From assembly GCA_963575745.1 (NCBI GenBank), contig CAUYUJ010012558.1, forward strand, positions 819,908-883,907: DNA of 64,000 nucleotides, given 5' to 3'. The DNA comes from Prorocentrum cordatum. Lineage: Eukaryota; Sar; Dinophyceae; Prorocentrales; Prorocentraceae. Shown here in pieces: positions 12,101-24,300 of this stretch. The position numbers were made by a program, and so were the translations under genes. The stretch's first letter is position 1. Each line of letters starts with the position of its first letter. The notes beneath the pieces are model-generated. The model was given only the letters and a program-made list of their open reading frames with translations, was not told the DNA's origin and ran no database searches.

Positions 12101-15100
12101 CACATCCAGGTAGCTGCCCAACACCTCGCCGCAGTCCGCAGCCGAGGGGGCGGTCGGCCCGTGGAGTTCCGCCCAGGCCTGCACGCCAGGGAAGGCCTGG
12201 CGGTAATAAGCCGATGCCGCAGCCAGCCGCAAAACTGCCCGTCGGCGCGCGCCTGGCTCGCCTCCGCGATGCCGCGTCTTGGCGGCGGCGCGGCGCCGCC
12301 GCTCTCGCCGCTGCTCGCGGGGCTCGGCGACGGGCGGCAACGGCCTCGAGCTCGGATCGCCCCCCACCCCCACCACCGCCCGAGCAGGCACCTCGCGGGG
12401 CCTCCACGCGCCCCCGCTCGGCCGGCCGTCCGACCTCCCCCGCGGGCGCCAGACGTCGCCCCCAGCAGGGGTCGAGAGGGCCCCCCGCTCGCGCCCCCAG
12501 GCGCGCGCCGGGGCGGCATGCCCGAGAAGGTCCGCCAGAGCGCGGCAAAGCGCGGGGGGGGGCAAGCCGCAGCGTCGGCTGCGCGCCATTGGGGGCGCTC
12601 GCCTGGCAGGCACCTGGAGCCGGACGCGCGGCGCGCCGGGGCAAGGGCGCCGCCGCGCGATTGCCTCGGCACCGGGCCAGGTCGCGGCGACGGCCGTCGG
12701 CTTCTTCCAGGCGGCGTCGAAGGCACAACTGCCGAAGACGAGGTGCGCGGCGCGAAGCCTGCGAAGGGCTCGGGCGATCCCTGGGCGCTTGCAGAGCCGT
12801 GGCCTCGCGGGGCTCTCAAGAAACACGCGGCGCGCTTGCGTCGGAATCCGCGCGGCGAAGTGAACGCGCCTCGAGGAGGGCGGAGAGGCCGCCCTGGTCG
12901 CGCGAGCTGAGGTCCACCCAGCGCACGGCGTCGCGAGCAGGATAGATGGCGCACGCGGCCCCCGCTCGAATCCACCGCGCGCTCTCTGTGGCAACCTTCG
13001 GACTGAGAACATTGCGATGCCGACCGCGACGAGCGTCGATAGGCGCGCCGACTCGAAGCAGCCCGCCCGCAACCCCCAGGCCGGTTCCAGGAAGACCGGG
13101 CGAGCCCAAGATAAGTCAGGAAGCCGCCGTCCCGCCCCGCGCTCCCGCGCGGAGCCCGACGGGGCCGTCGCCGCCGCGGCCGGGCGGCCGCCGCGGGGAT
13201 AGCCTGGCCCAGCAGCGGGCCTTCCCCGCAGGGGTCGCCGGCAGCAGAGGCCGACGGGGCCAACCCTGCAGGGGCGCGGCCCGCGCGCTCCAGCCGGGCC
13301 TCCTGTGGGCTACCAAGGGCGGCGCCCATATATGCCCGCCTCCAACTCCTGGCTCGGCCCGGCCGCCCCCCGCTCCAGCCCGACGGCGGCCGCGAGCGGA
13401 GGCCCGCGCTGGGCCGCGGCCGACGCCCTCTGGCCGGGGCGCAGCGAACCGCTGCAGGCGGGCCTCGGGCCCCAGTCGGAAGGGCCCCGCTCGGTCTTCA
13501 CGCGGCGGCGGTGCCGGCATAACCCTCCAGCGAGTTGGGCGGCCGCGGCGCGACGAGCATGCCCCGGCAGCTCGGCGTCGCGAGCCCGCCCTCGGTCGAT
13601 GGCCGGCGCCCCGGCGATTGTTCCCGGAGCTGAGGGCGCGGTGGCCATGGGGGCTCGGCAGCTCGAGCCCCCGGTGGAGGCCCGGAAGGGCGGCGCAGGC
13701 CTCCTCGCAATGGATCGCGCCCTTTCGCTTCCAGCGCCCCTCCGCGATCCGCCGCTAGCGGCGCGGCTCGACGAATGCGTCGGGCGCCTTGGGGGTCGGC
13801 CCAACAACCTCTCAACGCGCCCGCGGCTTGGGCGCCGGCCGCTCGGCTGCAGGTCGCCGCCCCTGTCGCCCAGGCGCCGTTCCAGCGCGGATCCCTGCTC
13901 GGCGCCCGCCCGCTCGGAGAGCGAGCTGGCGGCCAGCGGCGCGGCGACGGCGCGCCCGCGCAGCGCCTCGAGGTCCGCGCGGGCGGCCGCGTCGGCGGGC
14001 TCGACAGGCCGGAGTTCGGGCGGCGACGCCTCCGCCCAGTGCAGCCCGCGGCCCTCGGTCGAGGCGCCGCCGCAGCAGCGGCGAGGCAGCGTCGGCGCCG
14101 CGGCGCCCGCGCGCGCGATGCGCGCCGGCCCCCAGGCGACCGCCAGCTCGTCCAAGGCCAGCGCGACCTTCCCGCCCCCCCCAGAGCCCGCGAAACGGCG
14201 CGCCCCCGCAAAGCTGGCAAGGGCGCGCCGCCGAAAGCTAAAGTGGCGCACGAGTTGGCCGAGAACCCTGAGGTTCGATGCCGGTAAAAATAGCAGTTGC
14301 AGAAATATCTGCAAAAAATACCGGTTGTGAATCATATATGCAAAAAAAATAGCAGTTATGCGCATTTGTATATCATGTTGAGCATATCTGTAAATTCATA
14401 AGAGTCCTAAGTCATATCTGCAAAAAATAGCAGTTATAACCCATATCTGCAAAAAATAGCAGTTATTGCAAATATCTGTAAAACATAGCAGTTAACAGTC
14501 AGATCTGCAAAAAATAGCAGTTATGACAAATATCTTTTTAAAATAGCAGTTATGAGTCATATCTGCATCATGAGCCGTCTCTGGGCCATCTTGAGCCGTC
14601 TTGAAGCAGTCTAGTGGGCCGCAGGTGAAACGACCCTTAAGCCTGCCCATCGAATCCGATGAGTTTCCGATGCACTACCAATGAGTTTCCGATGGTTTCC
14701 GATGAGTTTGCACTGCGTACGTATCAAATAATGCCCGATCACGTGGTACGTGTTGAACACTGCCACGAGGCCGTCGGGTACACCGCTGCCCGTAGGCGGC
14801 GCGGGTTAAGACAATTAGGGACGCGGCTCGTTAAATAAACGGGCGCCGCGCTTAACATGAAAAAGTAAGTGAAACAGTGAGCGGGGCGAGAGCGTCATTT
14901 TGAAAGTACCCGCCCTCCATCCGTGTAGTTGTTCACTGCCCCAGATGCCCCGAACCCTACTGAGGAGGAGGACGGGCGAGGAGGAAATGGCGGAGGAGGA
15001 GGAGGAGGACGGGGGCGGACGGCGCGGAGGCGCCTCGCGCGATCAAGGTTGAACGCGCTACGGGGGCCCATCTCGGGCCCCAGTGCTCGCGGGCACGGGG

Positions 15101-15563
15101 CCGCGGCGCGAAATCTCGATGTTCGGGGACGAACGCCCCACGCGGTGTCGGAAACCATCGTCCGACGACGACGACGACGACGACGCCTCGCGAGGCGTCG
15201 TCGTCGTCGTCGGCGTTCTGGCTCGATCCATCGCGATCGGCGTTCTGGCTCGATCGAGCATGTTAGGCTACTTCGAGGCCACTAGGAAGGTCAACCTTCC
15301 TCCGCGCGCCCAGTTGGCGCGCTTCCGCGGGGCGCGCGCGATGGCACCCTTCGAGGCTGCCACGCCGCCCGCGACCCCGCGTGCGGGGAAGGGCTCGGCG
15401 GAGCCGCCGACGCCCCCGACGACGGCGGCGGCGTCGGCGGTGGAGAGCGTGGCCAGCTCGGCTGCGCCCACGCCGCAGGCGGCCACGCCGCCAGAGACGG
15501 CGCAGGAGACGGCCTCGCCGACGCCAGAGACGGCGCAGGAGACGGCCACGGAGGCCATCTCTA

Positions 15564-15609
<46 letters not shown>

Positions 15610-15697
15610 GCGTCCTCCCCCGTCGTTCCGGCACCGATGGCGACAACGATGACGACGACTACGACGACCACCCATGGGTGGTCGTCGTAGTCGTCGT

Positions 15698-15783
<86 letters not shown>

Positions 15784-18291
15784 GGCTGCCGACGACGACG
15801 CGGCGCTGGTGCCCGCGAACGAGACGCTCGAGCAGGCGTTGGCTGGTTTCGTGGACCGCCGCCGCCCCGCGCGGAGGGGGGGCTCAGGGGCGGGGGGCTC
15901 GCCGACCCCCCCCCGTCGTCGACTATCTTCCGATTGGGATCCGATGAGTCTCCGACGAGTTGCCGATGAGGTTTCGATGAGTTTCCGAAGAGTTCACGAT
16001 GAGTTCCCGATGGGTTTCGACGAGTTTCCGATTAGTTTACGATGAGTTCCGATGAGTTTCCGAAGAGTTTCCGAAGAGTGCCCGATGAGTTTCCGATGAG
16101 TTTCCGATGAGTTTCCGATGAGTTTCCGATGCGTTTCCGATGAGTTTCGATGAGTTTCCGAAGATCGATCCGATGAGTTCCCGATGAGCTCCCGATGAGC
16201 TCCGATGGGGCCCTGGACGGGGCCCTGGATGCATTCCTGGAGGGAGTTTCGGTGAGTTTTGAATCCGCAGCGCCCCGATCTATGTGTCCGTAAACGTTTT
16301 GGCTCCACAAGTTCAGTGGGCACCAGCTGCCAGATGCCATACCCGACGCTCGGCCCTATCCGACGCTCGGCTCTACCGTATGGCTGATGATGGCGCCAAC
16401 GACGGGTCCGAGTCGACCCGCGCCGTGTGCACGGACGTGGAGTTGCTGACCAAGGTGCTGCGCCCTGTCATGACGAAACCAGATTTCGTGGTGTACAAGA
16501 GCGACCACTCCTCCTTCCCTGTGTCCAGCGACCAGGCGCCCTTACGTGCCGACGCTGCGGTGCTCGTCGCGCAGTCGATCAGGCAGCAGGCAGCGCCGAA
16601 CTTGAGCGTCGGCAAGGTCGCGTGCGAGAACGCGATCGAGTTCTTGGTCACCGAGAAGGCGAAGACAGGAAAGCCGCCCTGGAGTTTGTTGGAGGGCGAT
16701 TCCAAGAAGCGCTACGTGAGGGACATGACGGCTAGGGTGCGCACGCTGTGCATGCACGCGGGGTCCTTCTACCGCCGCAAGCTCGGCCCCCCTCAGTGGT
16801 ACAAGGCCGTCATCGCGGAGCAGGGCTACACCGACGGCATCAACCTGAACGAGGATCAGGACGAGGAGGAGGACGACGCGGACGAGGAGGACAGCGCGCC
16901 CGTCAGGCGAAGGCCGTCAATGCGAGGAGGTTCAGCGGCAGGGGGCGAGGACGAGCCCGAGGGCACGGGGGCCGCGAAGAAGAGGCCCGCCGCGGCCAAG
17001 CCTGCAGGTGACAGCGCAGGTTCCGAGGTGCAGTACGTCTACAAATTCGACGAGAACAAGAACTCGGCAGTGCGCATCCAACCGAGCACGCGGCGGGTGG
17101 AGCTTTGCGACAGCTCGCGGTCATCCGACCAGGGCGGATTCATGGTTGCCACGTGGGCCGATGGGAAGGAGTGGCGCTACCCAGAGGCGCTGCATCAGCA
17201 GAAGGAGAAGCCGAAGAGCGCCAAGAGTGAGCTTCCTTCTAAATACTTACCTGACGGCTCAAAGGTCTACGTCGAGCTGAAGAGAGATCGGGATCCGAAC
17301 CACAAGCTCATCCTCATCATGCGCAAGCTCAAGGACGGCACCAAGGAGCAGCAGACGCAGGCGACCACCAGGCACTTCGACAACGAGGAGCATGGCGTCA
17401 AGGTGATGACCGAGCGGATCTTAGAGATGTTCGTCCGCGACCCGAAAACTACGAAGCAGCAGGCGATGGCGGCGAAGATGGACCTCCTCAAGGAGATCGA
17501 GAAGACTGTCGAAGCGATCTGCAAGAAGGAGGCCGAGAAGTTGGCCAAGCAGGAGGCCGATGCGGCGGCGGCGCCCAAGCGGGGCGCTGCAGCTCGCAAG
17601 AGGCCCGCCGCCGCTAAGCCCGCCAACGAGGAGGCGGCGGCCTCCGACGCCGAGGCGGCGTCGGGCAACGGCATGGGCGAGAACGCCGAGGCGGCTTCGG
17701 ACGGGGAGGTCTACACGGCTGGAGAGGGGGAGGCAGACGCTGCTGCAGGAGGCGCGCCGTCCACTCCCTAGCAGAAGGGCAAGGGCAAGAAGCGCGCCGC
17801 ACCAGGCAAGATCTCGACTTCGAAGGCCCCCATCCAGCGCATCGGCATCGAGAAGGGCATCACGGGCGCCAAGGCTTCCAAGTCCGCGCAGGGCACCTCC
17901 CCGCAGACGGCCACCAAGGGGCCGACGGGCACGCTCATGGGAAACGCGCGCAAGCAGCTGGCGGAGGATGACTCGTCGGACGGCGCCGAGTAGACTGACG
18001 GGCTCCGACTTCAGAGAGCCACGATCGGAAAACATGTAGCCCACTCCGCCCTGGCCTCTCGGACCCCCGCCCTCCGCGGCGATCCGACTCCCTCGACTCA
18101 GCGATTGCGGGGGTCGCGAGGATAACTCGGCGCATGACGCGACGTGGCAGTGGAGATAACCGCGACGAGTTTCCGAGGTCGCGAGGATAACGTTGCGCAT
18201 GACACGGCGTGGAAGCGGAGATATTCGCGATGAGTTTCCGATGAGTTCCCGATGAGTTTCGATGAGTTTTCCCCTCGGCTCCGATGCGTTT

Positions 18292-18330
<39 letters not shown>

Positions 18331-21300
18331 TATATGCGTGTGTCGGCGAGCCCCCCACCCCACCGCCTGATATGGGAAATTTCAGTGCCGTCGTCGTCAC
18401 GTCGCTGTTTATTGTTATTCTTGTTACCGCGTCAACATCTGACATCCTACCCCTCCCTCCCATCCCTTCCCATTGCGCTACTTAATTGTCCTCTCACCGA
18501 ATCGGGTGTCGCATCTGACCCTCATGCATAGCAGGAAGAGGAGGAAGGATGCCTAGGGCGTTGCCCACGGCGGGTCCTCCTGGAGGCCTGGCACCTCGGG
18601 CTGCACTCGGCGGGCGGGTTCACCTGCGGGCCTCAGTCCTCGTACGGGTTGCCCTCGGCGGGCGGGTTCTCCTGCGGGCCTGGCACCTCGTGCGAGTTGT
18701 TGGGGTCTGTCGCCTCAAGCGGGTCCTCTGGGGTGTGGGGCGACAAGAGCGGGTCCTCTGGCGTCGGTGGGATCGTGGTGTAAGTGGGTGACGTCATCAC
18801 GCCACTGGCCCAGCGCCTCAAAGGCCTCGTGGGGCTCTCGTCTTGCTCCTGGAGCGCCGAAGCCTGCGAGCGCGGGCTGCTCGTGTCGGGGTCGAAGCTG
18901 CCGCCGCTCTTGCTCTTGCCCTTGCCAGTCAAGCTGTCGCCGCTCTTGCCCTTGCCCGTCGAGCTGTCGCCGCTCTCGCCCTTGCTCTTGTTCTTGCCCT
19001 TGTACGCGAGCTCTGCCGCCAACACGTCGGCTTCTGTGATGTCGTCGGTGTAGCGCTTGTCGTGCATCCACGATGGGAGACGGCTCAAGATGCTAATCTC
19101 GTCCTGTGACAAGATGCTGAGCTTGTCCTTGCCCTTCTGCTCGTCGCTGTTGCCCTTGCCCTTCTGTTTGCCCTGCTGCGTGTCGTCGTCGCCCTTCTGG
19201 CCGTCTGTCACGAACTGGCAGGGCTGTCCGAGCTTGATCGGGCAGCTTTCACTTGTCCTCCCAGAGAAAACCTGGTAGACTCCGCAAATCAAGCATGCGA
19301 GTGCCGAGCTTGATGCCGACCGTGATGCCGACCGTGGGCAGTGGCCTTCGTTGGGGCCGTCGCCGTCGCCTTCGTTGGGCCCGTCGCCCGTCTGGCTCTT
19401 GAGCACTCTGCGGCATTTGAGCGCGTGCGGGGTCCAGGGCTCCATATCAGGCGCGCGTGGGGCCCAAGGATCTAGTAGCCGAAATAGATACGGACGGCAG
19501 GCTTCGCACCGAGGCGAGAGCGCCCCCTCGGAACGGCCGAAGACGGTCCGAGTGGCCTCCAGCGGTCGCTCGGGACGATGCGGGCGCCCTCGGACTTGCC
19601 TCCAGCGAGGCGCGGCAGTGGGGGGGGCACCGAGACATCCTCGATCCTCGATTCTGTTTTTCGGTTGTTGCCTTTCGGGGCCTCCTGGACCCCCTCGCGC
19701 CTACGGCTGGATCCGCCTCGCAATTCAAATCGAAGCGCCCTCCTGGGAAACAACTCGAGCCTCGATCCTCCATCATCGACTCTCGAGTTTGACGGCCGTT
19801 TCGGGCCTCGAGGGGCCTCCTCGTGCCTACGGCTGGGTCCGCCTCGAAATTGAAATCGACGCGCTCCTCGGGTAAAAAACACCTCGGGTCTCGATCCTCG
19901 ATCCTCGACTCTCGAGTGTTTCTGTCGTGTTGGTAGTATTGATGGAGGGGAGGGAGCATCCCCCTCGCCGATACAGGACGGCCTGCACGTCGAGGACTTG
20001 CCCGACCGCCAGGACAGCTGGTCAGAGCGCTGGGCCCGCAGCAAGGACGGTGCAGTCGAAAGCTGCCGTGGGAGGGGGTGAGGTGGCGAGGAAGGAGGTG
20101 AGGGTTAGGAGGTTGATGAAGGGGGAGGGAATGAGGGGTGAGGAGGAGATGTGGAGGGCTGAGACCGCCCCTTCCTCCCGCCCGATACTCTGGTGGGGGG
20201 TTCGGACATGGGTGCGTGGGAGGAGTCGTGGCGACGGTGGTTTTCGCCGTCGGCAGGACACCCCGCGTGCGGATGAGGGCGCTGATGCACCGCCTGAATC
20301 ATCGTCGGCGGCAGCGGCATCGTCGGCAGGACCTGCGCTGGACGGCGTGGCGAGCATCGGCCTGCAGCAGGCGAACCTCGGGGCCATCGGCCTGGCCCAG
20401 GCCGACACCGGCGCGCTGGGCATCGCGCAGATCGACGGGGCGGCGATCGGGCTGGAGCAGGCGAACCTCAAGGGCCTCGGCATCAGCCAGCTGGGCGACA
20501 CCGCCGCGGGGCCGAGCGGGGCGTCGCTAGGCGTCTCGCTGCCTGAGAACCCGTTCGAGGGCTCAGGCGGGCTGCAGCTCGGCTTCCTGGCGAAGAGGCT
20601 CAACGAGTTGGCGAAGGGCTGCGAGACGCCGCCCGCGACCAGGGCGCAGGAAAGCCCCGACGACGAGCAGCCCGATAAGGTGATCGAGGAGGCGTGGGGG
20701 ACGAGGATCGCGAAGTCGAGGACGGCGATTGCCAGCAAGTACGACCGCTTCAAGAAGGGCAGCGCAGAGGAGCAGGCGAAGTACAAGAATGCGCAGGGCC
20801 ACATCGGCAAGGAGAACTGCATCCTCGAGTGGGTCGACAAGCAGTGGAACGCCTACCAAGAGCGCAGGTTGGGAGCGACGACGACGACGACAACGATGAC
20901 GACGACTACGACGACCACCCATGGGTGGTCGTCGTAGTCGTCGTCGTCGTCGTCCGCCGCCGCCGCCGCCGCCGCCGCCGCCGACAGGTCTAAGAGGAAG
21001 ACCAACACGGAGGCCCACCTGGAGTGGGGGACCCACGAGCCGTTCGAGGTCATCGCAGGCAAGGAGTCGGGGGTCGGCATCACAGAGACGGGGGCGATGG
21101 CGGCACTGAACACAGTCTTGGCGTGCCAGAAGCTGGGGTACCCCTGGGTGCAGTGGAACAGCTTCACCAAGCGCGCCGAGTACCTCTACTGCAAGTCGGG
21201 CTTCAAGAACAAGTTCGAGACGGCGTGGACGCAGTGCCAGGAGCAGACGGGCGTGCAGGACGACCTGGCGCTCGACTTCCTGAAGGGGGGGGGGGGGGGG

Positions 21301-24300
21301 CGCGACACGCTGGGCGGTGGCCAGCCGAGCCAGGCTCAGACGGGCGCAGCCGCGCAGCAGGAGAGCGAGGCCAAGCAGCAGGCGGCGGACGAGAAGAAAG
21401 CCGCCGCCGTTGCCAAGCAGAAGGAGGCGGAGGCGACGAAAGCAAAGGAGGCGGAGGAGAAGCAAGCAAAGGAGGCGGAGGCGAAGGCTAAGGCAGCGGT
21501 CAAGGCCGCTGCAAGGAGCACCAAGCGGACGAGGGGCGACCGCGGCGGCACGGCGACGCCGCCACCTGAGCCAGCTGGCGACGACGCTCCCCGCCCGAAG
21601 CAGGCCAAGAAGGACGCGAAGAGGAAGCTCGACGACTTTCGCACGCTGATTAGCCTGTACGGACAGGAGCTCACGTCTGGCAAGATGATCTTGCGCAACA
21701 TCGGCACGGTGGCCTCGTGGGAGCCCTTGGCGGACGAGAGGATGAGCGGGGATCTCCGCAGGGCAGTCGAGGCGCTGGAGAACGCGATCACCACCAACGC
21801 GCTCGTGGCGCAGCTGGTGACGCAGAAGTTCGACGCGGTGAGGGCATGCTTCGGGGAGGCAGATTTCGACAAGCAGATCGACCAGATCACGTCGATCCTG
21901 AAGCCCAAGGTGGATAAGCTCAACGCAGAGGTGGACGCCTTGAACCAGATGCACGCTCTGGTTGTGAAGAAGGCACAGGGCGGCAGGTAGTCGGAGGCCT
22001 TGACGACGGCCTCTTGACGAGGCCTCTTGACGAGGGTTCGGCTGCAGAGCGGTCGATTCGCCCGCCGACCAGTGCCGCGTAGTTAAGGAGGGGAGAGTTG
22101 GGAGGAGAGGAGGAGGAGGAGGAGGAGGAGGAGGAGGAGGAGGGGGAGGAGGAGGAGGAGGAGGAGGAGGAGGAGGAGGAGGAGGAGGAGGAGGAGGAGG
22201 AGGAGAGGAGGGAGGAGGAGGAGGAGGGGAGGAGAGGAGGAGAGGAGGAGGAGGAGGGAGGAGGAGGAGGGGGGAGGAGAGGGAGAAGGAGGTGGAGGGA
22301 GAGGGGGAGGGGGAGGGGGAGTCCCCATTCGGGGAAGGGGGAGGGGAAGTACGGGGGGGAGGGAAGGGAGGAGGTGGAGGTGAAGGGGGCGGCAAACCAG
22401 AAGCTGGCGGCGGGCCCGCGATTCGGGGTGCACTTAACAGCCTGCTGCGGTGAGACAGCAAGCGCTGTGTAGGGAAAAGCTCGATCGGATGCGAAAATCT
22501 CGGATCGGATGCGAAAATTCTGAACTCGAACCCGATCGGACCGAACAATTCGGGCCCGACCGCGATCGGAGGCGACGAAACCACCGATGAAATACCGGTG
22601 AGTTTCCGGTGAGTTTCCGATGAGTTTCGCTCAAACACTATAAATTCACAGGGATTGTAGCGATGAGTTCCCGATGAGTTTCCGATGAGTTTCGATGAGT
22701 TTTAAATATTCAGAATTTTGTGTTGCGCCACTCCGATCGCGGTCGGGCACCCCCCGTTTCGGTTCGGAGACGCCTCGGGTGGTCAGTTTCGGTTTCGGGT
22801 GCGCTTCGGGTGGATCGGGCGCGGGCCCGAGGGGTCGCTGCGGCACCTCGGCGAGGCGCAGCTGTCCGTGGAGCGCCCGTTTCGGTTTCCAGGGCGTCTT
22901 GGGGGCGCTGGTACGGGCCCGACGGCTAGTAGTTGCAGCGCCAAGGGGGGGGGGGTGCAGGGGCCCGTAGGGTTCGGCTCGAGGGCGGGCTCCCAGTTCC
23001 CAGGATACACGCGCCAGGTGTCGTAGCACCATGGCTGGGGAATCGCGGGGTGAAGACTGGCAGGCCGAGCAATTGAGAGCAGCTGAACGCAAGCAAGCAG
23101 GCAATGACTTGCTTAATTATATTCTTGCCATGTATGCAGGGTCGAGGCCAATGACAGCAAAGGACGCTTGCATCATAAGCTGGTTCGCTAAGGAAGCGGG
23201 TTGCGAGGGCGGCGTGTGTGACCTCGCTCTGCACCCGAAAAACACAGGCGGCACGTATCAGAGAAAAATGGACTCAACGATTCCTCGAAAGCAAGAAAGC
23301 GATTACTACTGGTTGGACATTCTAATATATCAGAAAGGTGTTGGTAGGACAACCAAGAGGATCCCCATGCTGCCATTGCATGAGTCGTTGCAACACGAGT
23401 GTGAAACTACTCGGTCCCTGGACCCTGGGCCCCTGACAAATGATGCGGATTTTCAGGAGTGGCAGCAAATATACAGGTGGCACCCTGGCGTTCGCGCGTG
23501 CAGGCCAGATGTTATGTTTTTGTTATCGCTGTACGCCGATGGTATTCGATTCACTAGGAGCGAGCGAACTGGAAAAGCCGACTCGTTGCTGGGTTTCTTT
23601 ATGCATTTAGTACCGCAGTCGCGGAGACATTCGGTCGCATTCTTAAGGAAATCTGAATTCTGCAGGTGCGGGTGCCGAGGGTGGTGTAGCCATTACCCTG
23701 TCATGCTCGTGATAGCATGGTCGATGCGGGCGTTGATTGAAGGCCGATGCCCCTCGGCCATGCACGACGGCTCACCGTTTGTCACGGGTGATCACAGGGG
23801 TGATTTGGCGGGCATGCCTCTCAGGAAAGGCGTTGTGGTTTGGATGAAAGGCGACTTAGCGGAGCAGGCTGTCACGTTCGGTGTGCGGGGTTTGGGCAGC
23901 ACGTTTTCCCAGTGTTTTATGTGCAATTCGCTGCTCGAGCATTTACATGACTATGACCCTGTTGAGTTGGACAGTGACCACTGGGGCCAGAAGTCAGATT
24001 TGGATGATTGCGAAGTTTCCTGTCAGCGGCTTGAACACGTCGTTGTGCTTCACACCGAAGCCGATCGACTTAAGGCGACACCGACGCGCAAGCGCGGCCA
24101 CGCAAGGTGGCCCCCGAGAGCGCGCGGTCGCGCCACGGAGCGCGTGTGGCGGAGAGGGTTGCGACGGGGTGGCGGGTGGCAGCGTTCTCGGGGGTTGCCC
24201 GCCGTGGTCGCGCAGGCGCGTCGGTTTCCGACAAGGTTTTTACTGAGGGTAGGCTTTACTGGGATCGGCGGAGATCTGGAGTCCGTGGGAGGGCGCTCCT

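Noticed and set aside
11956-14365. Several overlapping frames of 350-460 codons on both strands
   Set aside because: Very high GC keeps all frames open. Only the short motif-bearing parts of one strand are used as evidence for the DIRS-like element.
15937-16210. 12-bp repeats considered as CRISPR or telomere-like array
   Set aside because: Units are contiguous without unique spacers and vary in sequence; the genome is eukaryotic and the unit is not telomeric.
20563-22638. 691-codon open frame on the minus strand
   Set aside because: It is antisense to cargo gene D and runs through the (GGA)n array, giving poly-Pro/Ser; composition artefact.
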